Shown here one piece after another: positions 32,579 to 44,087 of a stretch of 64,000 nucleotides of DNA. The DNA is from Solenopsis invicta. Its lineage: Eukaryota > Arthropoda > Insecta > Hymenoptera > Formicidae. The DNA is taken from positions 7,577,622 through 7,641,621 of the forward strand of contig NC_052675.1 in assembly GCF_016802725.1 (NCBI RefSeq), written 5' to 3'. The stretch's first letter is position 1; each line of letters begins with the position of its first letter. Below the pieces are notes generated by a model, which saw nothing but the letters and a program-made list of their open reading frames with translations, was not told the DNA's origin and did not search any database. A program made the position numbers and the translations under genes.

Positions 32579-34796
32579 CTGAAACAAAAAGACATATAAA
32601 CTTTAATTTGAATACTTATTGAATACCAATATAATTGAATAAAGTAAGAATTTTTTTGAGCTATTGAGCTTGATGGACCGATTAAACTGTGATGAAATTA
32701 TTCGGCAATTAATTTATTGAATAATATCTGTATGGATAATTCGTACGATGATTTAACGTATAAAAAAAAGATTATGTTAGGGATGAACGAATAATACAGT
32801 TAGAAATTTTAAAGTAATTCTGCCAATTGGACTTGTAGTGTTTTCTTTCACTAAAGGAACAACTCAGGGTTTTTTACTCTGATAGTAATTGGTATATTTT
32901 AGTTCTCAAAATACAAAGGAATAAACTGTTAGCTGTTAGGCGTGTGTGTGTCCAAAATCTCTCCTGCTAACCTGACATGTGTCTATATCTCCATATCTCG
33001 ATATCGAGATCTCTCCAGTGACGCGCTAAGTCCCTACATACTACAGGACTAATCACCAATTAATCTTTGATTAAAAGATCGCTTTTAAATATGCATATGT
33101 CAATTTATGTAGATATATGCAGAAATGAAACGCATTTGAATATTGTAAAAAAAATTTTAACTAGTTCAATTAATTTTAAGAGAAAAAAAGGAAATCGTAG
33201 AGATCATTTGCTACATAAATAATCAAAATATTTATCTCAATAAATTGTTCGTACAAGCCTTAATTTAATTCTCTATAGTCCTTTTCTGAAATAAACGCGC
33301 GAGACAATTATCATTCACCTATAACGTTTAGTTTTATTTAATGTTATTTTACATATAATGTGTAGTTTTTACCGACAAAATTACGCAAGGTTTGTCAGCG
33401 TACCATTGTAGAACAATTTATTCGAATTAATAGCTGCATGCATTAAGACATCCGTCTCATCCATAATGTCATCAAAATAATAAATCTCGTATTCAATTAC
33501 TCAAACAAATCATTGACAAATTACTCCAATTGTCAATGTGCTCAAATACGTATTAAAAAGATGTAATAATATTAATAATTTATTTACGATTTAAATCTGT
33601 TTTCCCTAAAACTACAGTATGAACCGAGACAAAAAGTGATTGCTCTCTGAAATTTAATCACAATAGCTGTGACAAAGATATTCGTACTTCTTGACCTACA
33701 TCTTGGAATAATGGAAACCAAGCGTTCACCAATACGACATACCGCTCGATGCAGTAACAGTGAAGATAATTATCGTCAAGCAACGTTACTTTGAACATTT
33801 TGAAAGATAAGTGAGATTGGTGACGACCGTTCTGGACTGTAATGATTGACGTTTTTTTAACTGCTGGTGACATTCGGAAATATGTGTATACACACGTGTA
33901 CGGCCTCTGTATATGCGCGCGTGGATACAACTTCGGAAATCAAGTCAAATAAGCCTAGAGTGAAATCTACTTTTATTACAGCAGATTGCATGAAATTATA
34001 AAATAAAGCAATGAAAGAAGCTAGTGAAATCTGTCCTTCAATATCATTCGAACTAGCGCGGCGTTGTAAAGATAACACACAAAAACTGTTAATTCTCGCT
34101 TAAAGTCAAGTAGCTACACACTGACTTAGAAAATAAAAATTGCAGCATATTGCCAATAATTGCGACCGTATTAAATTCATTTTTTTTTTAAAGAATCCGC
34201 GAACGTAATACGATGGCAACGTATTCGGTTGAAGTAATTGCACTTCACAACTATTAAGCTATTTTAATAATCATAATTAACATGATAATTTCTAATTCCA
34301 AGATAAAAGAATTAATTGTAAGAAAATCTTACAAATTTCATTAGAATTATGTAAAGTTAAATCTAAAATTAAAAAAATTAAATCAAGTGAAATTGAAGAG
34401 GTTCAATAGATCTAGTTTTCTATTGAAAGCGTACAATGCACACCGCAGACGCGTTTAATAATTGAATTTAAACACATAAATTAAACACGTAAATCAGTGC
34501 TGTCAGCTACTTGCAACTTTCGGCCGGATTCTTCGACGCACGCTTATTGCTCCTCTCCCACCGCTCGCGCCTTAGCAACGGCGCCGCCGAACGGCGTAAC
34601 TAAGGAGCGCGACACATCGTCTCAGGACCGTGCGTAATACAAAAGTTATAAAATCATGAATCATAAAACAGTCTAATTGTTTAATGTCTAATAATTCTAC
34701 AAATTTATTGTTTTTTCTTGATATTTTAATAATTACATTTAAGTAATATTTTATTATTACATAATTAAATAATTATTATAATAATTTTTGTAGAAG

Positions 34797-34886
34797 ACAA
34801 AGAGCGATAGCCTGGTCTCCCTCGAAAAATAATCTGCAATGCCGACGTCGAGGAAGTTCTTTGGTCACTATAGTATCCTCTTAAAA
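34797..34886 (+). repeat. Copy of the 29698-29790 repeat
   Basis: Almost identical to 29698-29790 over about 90 bases, ending in CACTATAGTATCCTCTTAAA. Inserted in AT-rich intron sequence. Confidence 0.85.
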
Positions 34887-35039
34887 CTTATTTGTATCTT
34901 TTTTTCTATTTTGCCAATTTCTTCCACAAATCTTTCTCCACAATAAAATATTAACGCTTTAATTTTTTTTATACTCTAATGATATTCATTACATATGTGA
35001 TTAAGCTAAGTTAGGTTTTGTGAGAGGTTCTGTTTTGCA

Positions 35040-35330
35040 AAAAGATATATTATTTTTAAGAGAACTTAAAGAGATCTTTAAAAAGTCCTCTTAAAAAGCT
35101 CTTCGCTCTGAGACTCTAGAGACATCTGTAGATAGACATCATAAAGAACTCTTTTGAAAGACATTTTGGAAGAAGATGATTTATTGATGTCATTTTAAAG
35201 AGAAATTAATGAGATCTTAAAAAAGTTCTCTTGAAGGAGTTTTTTGAAAGACATTATGTACAAGAATAACTTATTAATATCATTTTCAAGAAAAATTAAT
35301 GAAATCTTTAAAAATGACTTTTCCTCTCAA
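35040..35330. repeat. Degenerate tandem repeat with TTAA/GAGATCTT units
   Basis: About three diverged units containing AGAGAA-TTAA-GAGATCTT-AAAAAGT-CTCTT and GAAAGACATT, with a spacing near 110-120 bases. Confidence 0.5.
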
Positions 35331-35407
35331 TAATGCTCATTGGGATATTTTCTAATAGAAATGACAGTGAGATAATTTTTGTTGAAAGAATAACTCTTTA
35401 GCTTTAA

Positions 35408-36095
35408 CCCTTAAACACATAAGTGGGTCTAAGAATCACCATATAAAATTTCAAACGCTTGCTATGTGAATACGAAGTGAAATAGGAGGTTCGGACAAGG
35501 ACGTAAAAAAAGTTTGAAATCTCCTCTTTCGATTGATAAGGTTGATCAACTTTTTTGATCAACTAGAGTTCAAACGGTAGGACAGCAAAGTTTTGTTAGG
35601 GTCAATGCCACCCATATAGTGTATCAGTAGAATTTTTTTGTTAGTTATCTTATGTAAAAAAACTGGACAAAACACGTTCAAACAGGTCCGTTTGTGTATG
35701 TTATTCTGTCTAAAGTTAAAATATTATAGTGCCGTGAAAAAGAGGACTTCTACGTAGGGCCCAAAATGTATTATAAAACATATCACTTTTCAATTTTAGA
35801 CATCTTGAGTTTATCAAAAATACCTCATATTTGCTTGTTACGTAAGTATATTACGTAAGTATACTTTTTAAAAGGAATGACAATACCATAATTTTTTTTA
35901 AAGTATGACTCTAGCTTTAAAACGCTATTTGAAAGTTGTTAAAAGTTTTTTTGTAGTGAAGATATGATTTTTTAAAGGAAAAGTGGGTTTTTGAACAAAT
36001 TCTCATTTTTGCTTAATGGTTTTTCTTTTATAACTTAACAACATATCATTTTTCGGCAATGCCGATTATGCAGTCACATTTCTGAGATTCTCAAA
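35408..36095 (+). mobile_element. TTAA-flanked element family, copy 1 (truncated right end)
   Basis: It starts after TTAA (35404-35407) with CCCTTAAACAC, then follows the same order of blocks as the other two copies (AGGAGGTTCGGAC, GATCAACTTTTTT, AGCAAAGTTTTGTTAGGGTC, AATACCTCATATTTGC, TGCCGATTATGCAGTCACA). The right inverted repeat is missing. No coding sequence. The TTAA duplication and CCC ends are those of piggyBac-type elements. Confidence 0.78.
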
Positions 36096-36134
36096 CAATT
36101 TAATAACCCTAGATAGACCTAATTAGCTACTTAC

Positions 36135-36392
36135 TGGCAAGCAAAACAGCCATTTTTCCAATGAAGACGAGGAACATCAATGATCCGTATAAATAACAAT
36201 AGTTTCCAAAGGAATTAGTTTGATAACCGATTCCCATGTACAGATATCCGAAAATTACGCCAATTAACAGATGACAGAGCAGTCGTGCCAGTAGTAAAGA
36301 ATAGTGTCTTTTCAAGCTTAGAAGTCGCCTCTTGCACAAAAAGTAGCATTGCGTCAAGAAACCGGCAGGCAGTGGTGGTTCCTTGATTTTAT
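36135..36392 (-). CDS. ABCG exon 5: first transmembrane helices
   Basis: It encodes DKIKEPPLPAGFLTQCYFLC, the cytosolic lead-in to the transmembrane domain, then a hydrophobic helix (about 36215-36280) and FGNYCYLYGSLMFLVFIGKM, a second helix. The donor A|GTAAGT at 36135/36134 is phase 1 and fits exon 6. The acceptor (CCCAGCAG) requires phase 1 from exon 4, which ends in phase 0, so one base is missing at that junction. Confidence 0.9.
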
Positions 36393-36544
36393 CTGCTGGG
36401 ATAATACATATAGTATAAATTAGCATTATAATTACTGCTGCAGACTAAATTTTTTTGAAGTTCTTCAATAATTTACTATTTTATGTGCACAGAAATATTA
36501 AAATAAATTAAAAATAAATGTTTCCTAATATATCCGTTAGCGCG

Positions 36545-36547
<3 letters not shown>

Positions 36548-36581
<34 letters not shown>
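36548..36581. repeat. (GA)n microsatellite
   Basis: GA tract of about 34 bases in the ABCG intron. Confidence 0.9.
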
Positions 36582-36584
<3 letters not shown>

Positions 36585-36869
36585 GAGGGAAGGATAGAAA
36601 TAGAAACAAGTCATTGAAGGAAATCCTGTTCGTCATGAATAAGGCATGAGAATGTGAAAAATTATTTATAGATTACCAAATCATTTTAAATTAATGAGTA
36701 TTTATACACAATTGTAATAAGAACACATAACTGACAATAAGTGTCTATAGAAAGATACAGAGAGATGAATTATTCTCTCGCGCATTTAAATACCGCTAGT
36801 GTAAATACTAGCATTGCTAGTCTATACATCATGTTTCGGATTCTAAGCGTTCAAGTTGCGTTCTATATA

Positions 36870-38151
36870 TTGGGTGTACAACTTAGTTCGATCCGTTTTC
36901 AAAAGATGGCTCCAGGTGCTATAAATAGTTGACGACGACAGCTGATTTTTGTTGTATCGTGAAGTGTCAACATCTGTTAACCAAATATTGTTTAAAAGCC
37001 TTTGAGTTTTGCATAACAAATTTAATTTTTACTGCGTTGAAAATGTCGAGTATCATTCCAAATAAGCACTATTTGCGACAAGTTTTGATTTTCTGTTTCA
37101 ATTGAAAAAACAGTGCAGTTAAAGGGCATCGAATGCTTGTGGAAGTGTATGGTAAATCTGCACCATCGGATAAATCTTGCAGAGAATGGTTTTGACAATT
37201 TAAAAGTGGTAATTTTAGAGTTGAAGACAAAGAGCGTTCGGGTCAACCAAAAAAGTTTGAAGATGAAGAATTAGAAACATTACTCGATCAAGATTTATGT
37301 CAAACGCAAGAAAAGCTTGCACCAAAATTGGAAGTTACTCAACAAGCTATTTCAAAACAACTCAAAGTCGCGGGATACATCCAAAAGCAAAGAAATTGGG
37401 TTCCATATGAATTGAAACCGAGAGATATTGAACAATGATTTTGCATGTCCGAAATGTTGCTTAAACAGAACAAAAAGGAGTCTTTTTTGCATCGAATCAT
37501 TTCCGGGGATAAAAAATGGATTCACTACGACAACCCAAAACGCAAAAAATATGTAAAGCCCGGCCAACCGGGAACATCAACACCAAAACCAAATATCCAC
37601 GGTGCCAAGATAATGCTCTATATTTGGTGGGATCAGAAAGGTGTGATCTACTATGAGCTGCTAAAACCTAATCAAACTATCACGGGAGACTTCTACAAGC
37701 AACAATTAATCCGTTTAAAGCGAGCTATAGTCAAAAAACGTCCAGAATATGCAACCAGACGCGAGTCTATAATCTTTCACCATGACAACGCTCGGCCTCA
37801 TGTTGCTTTTCTGGTTAAAAACTGGAAAATAGCGGATGGGAAGTTCTGGCTCACCCGCCTTATAGCCCAGACCTTGCCCCTTCTGACTACCATTTGTTTC
37901 GATCGATGCAGAACGCTTTGACTGGAATACGCTTCACTTCAGAACAAGGTATCAAAAATTGGATTGATTCATTCTTGGCTTCAAAAAATACATGCTTCTT
38001 CCGCGACGGAATCCATAAATTGCCAGAAAAATAGGAAAGAACTAATGGCTAGCGATGGACAATACTTTGAATAAGGTATTAATTTATTTTATCGTTCAAA
38101 TAAATGCGTTTTTCAAGCAAAAAAACGGATCGAATTAAGTTGTACACCCAA
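36870..38151 (+). mobile_element. Degenerate mariner, second subfamily
   Basis: Inverted repeats TTGGGTGTACAACTTAGTTC (left) and the complement at 38124-38151, with flanking TA (36868-36869, 38152-38153) and a length of 1282 bases. It is inserted in an ABCG intron, in the opposite orientation to the host gene. The ends differ from the mariner at 23968, so it is another subfamily. Its transposase is related to that of the element at 53322-61248. Confidence 0.9.
37043..38074 (+). pseudogene. Mariner transposase, inactivated
   Basis: The coding sequence runs from ATG 37043 to the TAA at 38072. It has several in-frame stops (for example within the first 25 codons, near 37190 and at 37436) and a frame change after about 37845. 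Recognisable parts are the helix-turn-helix region (EWF-QFKSGNFRVEDKERSG), GDKKWIHYDNPKRK with the first catalytic Asp, and HHDNARPHV with the second. The third catalytic region lies past the frame change. The length is normal for the family, so decay is by point changes. Confidence 0.9.
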
Positions 38152-38764
38152 TATAAAGATAAGAAAAAAAATTATTGAATAAACGAGGTCCATAGAAAAT
38201 TCATTAAAAAAGTTATGACAAAGAAAATGAAATGTGTCGTAAACAAAGGAAATATTATTAATAAAAATACAAACTTATTATGTTCTATTTCATCGTTTTT
38301 ATCGACGATTGTTGGATGCACCATCTTTTATCTGAACGTCAGTTCCATGAAGTACATACATGTACAGGGGATCAATTATTTTTTACAAAGAGTTCTACGG
38401 ACTGATAAATCAACTCTTACGAGAAAAAATGTTTTTAATTTTATTTTGCTAATTTTAAATTTCCTAATGAACATGCCATAAAACATGATTGCACAATCTC
38501 TTGGCCTTCAAGAGCGTTTCAAATTTCAAATGGCTAGATTTTTAGATATTTATTGGCTATAATTTGTTATGGACCTTATGCTTATGTAATATTTATCTTA
38601 TTCTTACCAAAGAAACTGGCGTAGTTTCGCAGTTTCTTGAAACTAAAAATAGAGAGTATGTAGAATGTAAATGATCTGCGCGTGGATAACAATTTTATCT
38701 ACTCGAAATTTATAATTAAATTTATAATGTAGAAATAAAATTCCCGAAAAAGAAGCGGCCTTAC

Positions 38765-38883
38765 TTTCTTCAGGCTGCCTCGCGGTAAGGGCGACCTGCT
38801 TTTTTCATCGTTTGGTATCGTTTCCGCCGCCGCCACCAGCTTATCGAGCTCAACTCCGTATTCGCCGATCGCCACCTCGATGA
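38765..38883 (-). CDS. ABCG exon 4: linker after the nucleotide-binding domain
   Basis: The acceptor TGTTTCAG is followed by a split Val codon and IEVAIGEYG, the conserved motif after YNVADF in White-type ABCG proteins. A charged linker follows to RGSLKK. It fits exon 3 in phase. The donor AAA|GTAAGG gives phase 0, one base short of what exon 5 needs. Loss of one G at an original AAAG|GTAAGG would explain this. Confidence 0.85.
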
Positions 38884-39456
38884 CTGAAACATATTTAAGG
38901 ATTCGATTTTAAAACTATGCATTATTTCGAGAACTATATGATTATTCGCTCTTATGTAGCATGCTTTCGAAGTAAATGTTGATCATTTTAACGCCACGCC
39001 GCCGAGCGCACTGTCAGTACATTTGCAATCAACTTATTCAAACACGTCGTTATAAGACATTGACACGCGACTATTCTTACTTCGTTATCTTGATGTTTCT
39101 ATTAGAGCGCTTACAATATAAATAGACGATGTTATCAATAAAGATCTGAATCATCACCCACTATATGTATTTAATGACATATGTCGGCAATATCAAACAC
39201 AGTCTAGATTTTTAACTTTAACTTTTTCAAAACTATTACCTAATTTATTTAAGACCGTTACTACACTCTCGTGTGTGTGGTGAGTCAAGCTGCTCTTCCG
39301 TGATAACGTGCAATTTATAATAATTCGCTTTAGATATGATTTCGCTGTCTTGGAACGGGCCACCTGCTGCCTTGGTCCGTTTCTGCCAGAGTGCGATTTC
39401 GTATTCCATCAGCTACATTCGCCAATAAGTAGCTCATAGTCTCAAAAGCGAGAGCG

Positions 39457-39459
<3 letters not shown>

Positions 39460-39492
<33 letters not shown>
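39460..39492. repeat. (GA)n microsatellite
   Basis: GA tract of about 33 bases. Confidence 0.9.
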
Positions 39493-39495
<3 letters not shown>

Positions 39496-39541
39496 GCCCA
39501 GACTTTAAGATTGCTCTAATTGTTCCAGCTGTACTACGTAC

Positions 39542-39781
39542 CGAAATCTGCTACATTGTAATAAAGTGGACAATGGGCGCCGACGGAAGCCAGGTGCGGT
39601 GTCAAGGATCTAACCGGGCCTCTGTATATACAATGACCATCGGCCACCACGTACAGGGAATCAAACTTCTCCAGAAGTAAGGCGCTCGGCTGATGAATCG
39701 TACAGATTACCGTACGCCTTTCTAATTCCGCCAATCGTTTCATGAGAGCGACGCATTGGCTGGACGAGAAGGAATCCAGAC
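39542..39781 (-). CDS. ABCG exon 3: D-loop and H-loop part of the ATPase domain
   Basis: The acceptor CCTTTCAG is followed by the end of a Gly codon and LDSFSSSQCV, the D-loop after Walker B. ICTIHQPS carries the switch histidine, and VVADGHCIYRGP follows. It ends in YYNVADF at a G|GTACGT donor (39542/39541), phase 1. It joins cleanly to exons 2 and 4. No lesion is visible in this exon. Confidence 0.93.
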
Positions 39782-39792
39782 CTGAAAGGTCA

Positions 39793-41456
39793 ATAATTCT
39801 CACTCTATCCTAGAATGCGATAATACACATTCTGCGATAAACGCATTTTGCAATCGTTTTCCACATCCAACGCATCGAGCAAGAAATGAGATTCGAGTGC
39901 AATCCCCTATTCTTGAACATATATCGCATACGAAAATGGCATTTTCGTATGCGACTCTCAATATTTGATCTTCATTCCTGGAGGCCGATTCTCAAAAAAT
40001 ATTGCATACAAAAATTCTAGGGAACTCTATAATATATGTAACGTATACTATAGTATTTTCGTATATTTTTATAAACGTTATTTTTCAAGAATACGGCCCC
40101 TGAATGATTACTACCCAGTCGTATTCGAAAAGTACCATACGATTTACATCGTATGGAGTCATGGCATTTAAAATAAAGATACATATGCGATAAATAATCA
40201 AAATTCTGCATAACAGTGAAAATTTTATATAACAATGGCAGCTTTAAAAAGGTTAATTCATTTTAAAGTAATAAATATTTTGGAAAATGCAAACATTGTG
40301 TTCGAAAAATACAGAAAGATTTCAACGTAATGATCAATTTGAATTAAAATGGAAAATGTAAACATTGTGTTCGAAAATACAGAAAGATTTCAACGTAATG
40401 ATCCATTTGAATTAAATAACTTAGAGTTTGTAAGATTATTTCGTTTAAATAAAAATATAACACAAAGAGTAATTGATAGAGGAGAAGAGGGTAATATGTA
40501 TCCATTTTCATTTTATTGAATAACTTTGTTTATAATTAATATTTTCTATTAAAACTTGAAAGGATTACATTTGTCAGAGTGTTGTTTGACAGATTCTAGA
40601 TTCAAAGTAATGAAATATTTATTATTTAGAACTTGATTTAAAAAATTTAATGCATTCTATAATCAGTGAAAGAAAAAAGTGATGTAATATAGCTATCCAT
40701 AAAAATAATATTAAAAAATTAGTTTTATTTAAAAGAAAACACAGTACTTTGTTACAAAATTATATATTTTTAATTTTCCATTGTTTAGAATTTTCCTGCG
40801 TTCAGAAGCTTTAGAAATACCATTAGAAATTTCATTAAAAATATCATTTTATCCCTCTTTAATATTAAACAACAAGCATAAAATGATGTGCTCTAATGTT
40901 TCTAAACACCGGTCTTTAGAATGACAATCGATTTTTCGAAAAAATATTTTGAGAAAATATTTTGCTTAAAAAACCATATTAACAAAATTCTATGTTATTG
41001 TTTTAACTTTGTACAACTCAAAATGTATACGGCCAAATAAAAAGTTAAATAACGAAAAAACGCTCGAGTATATGTACCTTTGTGTGATAATACACTCAAG
41101 TTAAAGAATAATGAAAAAGTGTATGTAATTAAAGATTAAAGATGTACCTTGAAAAAGTTTAGAAGTACTCAATAGTAAAAATGCCTTATAACAATTGGCA
41201 GTCATTATGTATTGGCATATTAGCATCACTAAAAAATGACAGGCTACTAAACGAATAACTCCATAAGCAATTGTTAGAATACGTCACTTAATAACAGAAA
41301 TAATAGGAGTAACCATATTGTCTACAGTAGCCATAATATCCTCTTTTCCTCTATAGTAGAGGAATATAATAATCCAATTTCAAGATCAGCAATAGATGCG
41401 GAACAAAAGATAAAAAAAAGCTATATATGTATATCGATGTAAATACATGTTTATAC

Positions 41457-41519
<63 letters not shown>

Positions 41520-41568
41520 ATTTAAATTAAGAATTTTTTATCATGTAATCGATATTCCTAATGCTTAC
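39793..41568. other. ABCG intron, AT-rich
   Basis: No coding sequence supported. A local direct duplication of about 60 bases is visible at 40270-40400 (ATTTTGGAAAATGCAAACATTGTGTTCGAAAA-type block twice, shown here only in part), and a (TA)n tract lies at 41464-41509. Confidence 0.5.
41464..41509. repeat. (TA)n microsatellite
   Basis: TA tract of about 46 bases just downstream of ABCG exon 2. Confidence 0.9.
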
Positions 41569-41716
41569 CAGTTGTTGGTTTGTCGAGGAATAATATTGAA
41601 GGATTAGTTAGGAGTTCTAAAGCGATATCAAGCTTCTTTTTCTGTCCTCCCGATAATTTTCCGCATAAAGTGTCGTAGCAATGGCTCATCTCTAGCATCT
41701 CCAACAACTCTGAAAC
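41569..41716 (-). CDS. ABCG exon 2: ABC signature and Walker B
   Basis: The acceptor TGTGCAG is followed in phase 0 by VSELLEMLEM. The ABC signature LSGGQKKKLDIALELL is intact. Walker B reads ILFLDKPTTG, where the family has DEP: the glutamate that activates water for ATP hydrolysis is Lys (codon AAA). The donor is ACTG|GTAAGC at 41569/41568, phase 1. If the protein were made it could bind but probably not hydrolyse ATP at this site. Confidence 0.92.
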
Positions 41717-41997
41717 CTGCACACGTACAACAAGCGTAAAAACTATTCTATTTCTATAAAGTTTCATTTTTATAAATAAAATTGCAAGGCGCAGCAATAT
41801 TCAGATCAACATTCAGATAACAATGAACATAACCCATAAATTAAACGTGTCATGAAGAAAGAAGTTTATGAGAAGCAGTCGTGGAGCTTTCTCAAGTTGC
41901 CTTTCGAAACTGAACATAAGATCTTATAAATAGGAGTCAGACTTCGGAGAAGAATTTACGACGCAACAATTAAAGTGGACAGACAATTGTGACAAAC

Positions 41998-42192
41998 CTT
42001 TGTGTGCTTATAAGCGGAGCTGATTGTGCAGCCAAGTTTCAAATGAGCGGCTAAAGTCATGGTTCTCCGACGGTGACGTATGGTGTGAGAATGGTGTCCT
42101 GCTGTATGTAACACGACATCCTTTTCCATAGTTTGCTCTGTAGTTCACGAACTTTACCGTTGATCCGAACTTCTCCGCTCACACCCTTTACC
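41998..42192 (-). CDS. ABCG exon 1 in window: between Walker A and signature, with frameshift
   Basis: The acceptor GCATAG ends at 42193. The exon encodes KGVSGEVRINGKVRELQSKL and MSCYIQQDTILTPYVTVGE, including the Q-loop region, typical of the ABCG nucleotide-binding domain. After VGE the frame breaks: one base is missing in the T-run at 42063-42064 (A-run in the coding sense). It then continues as MTLAAHLKLGCTISSAYKHT to a AAG|GTTTGT donor (41998/41997). The exon is 195 bases where 196 would keep phase. An exon with Walker A should lie upstream. Confidence 0.85.
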
Positions 42193-42608
42193 CTATGCAA
42201 AGCCATCGTTATATTTGTATATGAATAGTTACGTTGCTAAACAAATATTGTAAATTACTGAATGCCTTCTGGTGAAAGATTAGAAAAAAAAACATGAGAT
42301 AAAGTTACATAACAGTTATAAATGTATTCAACTTTGCGAGGATGTTAAAGTATCGCAAATTACGGGCATTTACAGACATTACTACATATCTTCGAATTTA
42401 CGTTACAAAATCACAAAAACTTTTTTTAGGCATGAAATATGCGTAAAAAGAAGATGCGCTCAGGTCAATTTTACAAGAAAATCGAACAAAAATTTAATAA
42501 ATCATTAATAATTTACTCGTATATCCGTCACTTAAGGTTTACTTTACCTTAAAGGTGGAAGGTCATATAAAATCGATTTTTTTTATTGCGTGTATTTTTA
42601 TATATGTA
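42193..42608. other. ABCG intron or upstream sequence
   Basis: AT-rich; contains a fragment similar to the arm of the 29-kb palindrome (CAAGAAAATCGAACAAAAAT at about 42471). No Walker A coding sequence is found here. Confidence 0.5.
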
Positions 42609-42612
42609 TTAA

Positions 42613-44087
42613 CCCTTAAACACGTAAGTGGGTCTAAGAGACTCCATATGAAGTTTGGAACGCTTCCTGTGTGAAGACGGAATGAGATAGGAGGTTCGGA
42701 CCAAGACATAAAAAAAGTTTGAAATCTCCTCTTTCGATTGATATGGTTGATCAACTTTTTTGGTCAACTAGAATTCGAACGGCACGGCAGCAAAGTTTTG
42801 TTAGGGTCAACGCGACCCATATTGTGTGTAAGTGAAACCTTTTTTGTGAGTACTTTACATAAAAAAGCTGGACAAAATACGTTCGAACAGGTGGGTTCGC
42901 GGATGTTACTTGCACATACTCTGTCTAAATACTATACAATGCTGTAGAAAAGGGAGTTTTTCCGAAGTATATCATGAAACACATCAATTTTCAATTTTAG
43001 ACACGATTTAATCAAAAATACCTCATATTTGCCTTGTTACATAAGTACATTTTTTAATAGAAATGACAATGATATAATTTTTTTTTAAGTATGAATCTTT
43101 AGTTTTAAAACGCCGTATTGTAAAGTCTTTAAAAGTTTTTTGTTGCAAAGGTATGACTTTAAAGGAAAATAGATTTTTAGATACCCAAAAATACCTCATA
43201 TTCTCCATGTTACATAATTATACTTTTTAAAAGAAATGATTTTGCCAAATTTTATTTTGAAAATGTGACTATTTAGCTTTAAAACGCCGTATTTGAAAGT
43301 CCTTAAAAGTTTTTTGTTGCGAAGATATGATTTTTTCGACGCCTAAACAATACTCTGCAGAATTGCGTTCTTTTGCACTCACTTTTCATTATTATTCTCC
43401 CCGTGCATATAAATATACAAGAAATATATTTCATAAATGTCTTCTTTATCACAAAACACTGAATGTATGGTACACCTCTATTAATGATTCTCCGGACATT
43501 AATATTGAAACTTTAAATTGCATAAAAGAAAAAACTGCTTTAGTCAATTTTCCGTTATATGCTGGCATTACATTCAATGAAATGGCTATCAGAAAAAAAG
43601 TTGAATATGATGGCTCAAAATAATATGGCTATGTCGATTTTGGGTTTGATTCTAATTCTAATTGCATGCTTGTTGCTAAAGAAGCTTTAGTATTTTTATT
43701 GACATACCTAAACCAAAACTGGAAAATTTCTGTTGCCTATTACTTTATTAATGGTATAAATACTGAGGAAAAGAAAACTCTTTGGTTAAATTGTATTTCT
43801 GCGGTGCATGACTATGATATAAAAGTTGTTGCTATTCATTTTGATTGTCTTGCAACCAATTTTATGATGGCACGTTTATTAAAACTAAATTTTAATATAG
43901 ATTCTTTACAGACATAGTTCCATGTACCAAATACGTCAGACAAAATCTTTATTTTATTGGATCCGAGTCATTTACTGAAAATTATTTGTTATGTACTCGG
44001 AGAAAAACATACACTGACAGATGTCAATGACAACTTAATATCATGGAATTATATTAAACAGCATTTGTTACAAGAAAAAGAAGTATA
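42613..44087 (+). mobile_element. TTAA-flanked element family, copy 2, joined to a P-like transposase
   Basis: It starts after TTAA (42609-42612) with CCCTTAAACAC and matches the other family members block for block to about 43330 (GTTGCGAAGATATGATTTTT). There, instead of the non-coding interior of the other copies, a P-element-type transposase relic begins. No right-hand inverted repeat is found. It is either the coding version of the family or a composite of two elements. Confidence 0.65.
43330..44087 (+). pseudogene. P-element/THAP-type transposase fragment
   Basis: One reading frame with two in-frame stops (43621-43623 and 43915-43917) encodes the catalytic-region start of a P-superfamily transposase, related to THAP9. 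Motifs are YSPRAYKYTRNIF, TLNVWYTSI, ITFNEMAIRKKVEYDGSK, YGYVDFG, VAKEALVFLLTYLNQNWKI, VAYYFINGI, then after the second stop DKIFILLDPSHLLKIICYVL and WNYIKQHLLQ. The N-terminal THAP finger and the C-terminal half are absent. It ends in a TAA near 44087. Identity rests on motif order remembered from the family. Confidence 0.82.

Larger units (their letters stand above)
32579..36134. other. ABCG intron with repeats
   Basis: Mostly AT-rich, no coding sequence supported. It contains a GC-rich imperfect palindrome near 34568-34612 (CCTTAGCAACGGCG against CGGCGTAACTAAGG), the repeat at 34797-34886, a degenerate tandem block at 35040-35330 and the TTAA element at 35408. Confidence 0.6.
27249..42192 (-). 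pseudogene. ABCG (White-type) half-transporter gene, partial and damaged as given
   Basis: Seven minus-strand exons (42192-41998, 41716-41569, 39781-39542, 38883-38765, 36392-36135, 32578-32322, 27584-27249) encode most of an ABCG half-transporter, which dimerises and moves lipophilic substrates across a membrane. The domain order is nucleotide-binding then transmembrane, as in the White family. The exon carrying Walker A should precede 42192 but is not recognised in the window; it may lie beyond the right edge or be lost. Three problems: one base short in the first exon, a one-base phase gap between the fourth and fifth, and Lys replacing the Walker B glutamate. No stop codon occurs in any exon, so decay is recent or partly sequence error. 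Confidence 0.75.

Noticed and set aside
33658..34078. Minus-strand frames inside the ABCG intron as extra exons
   Set aside because: Exons 5 and 6 join in phase without them and their sequence does not resemble ABCG.
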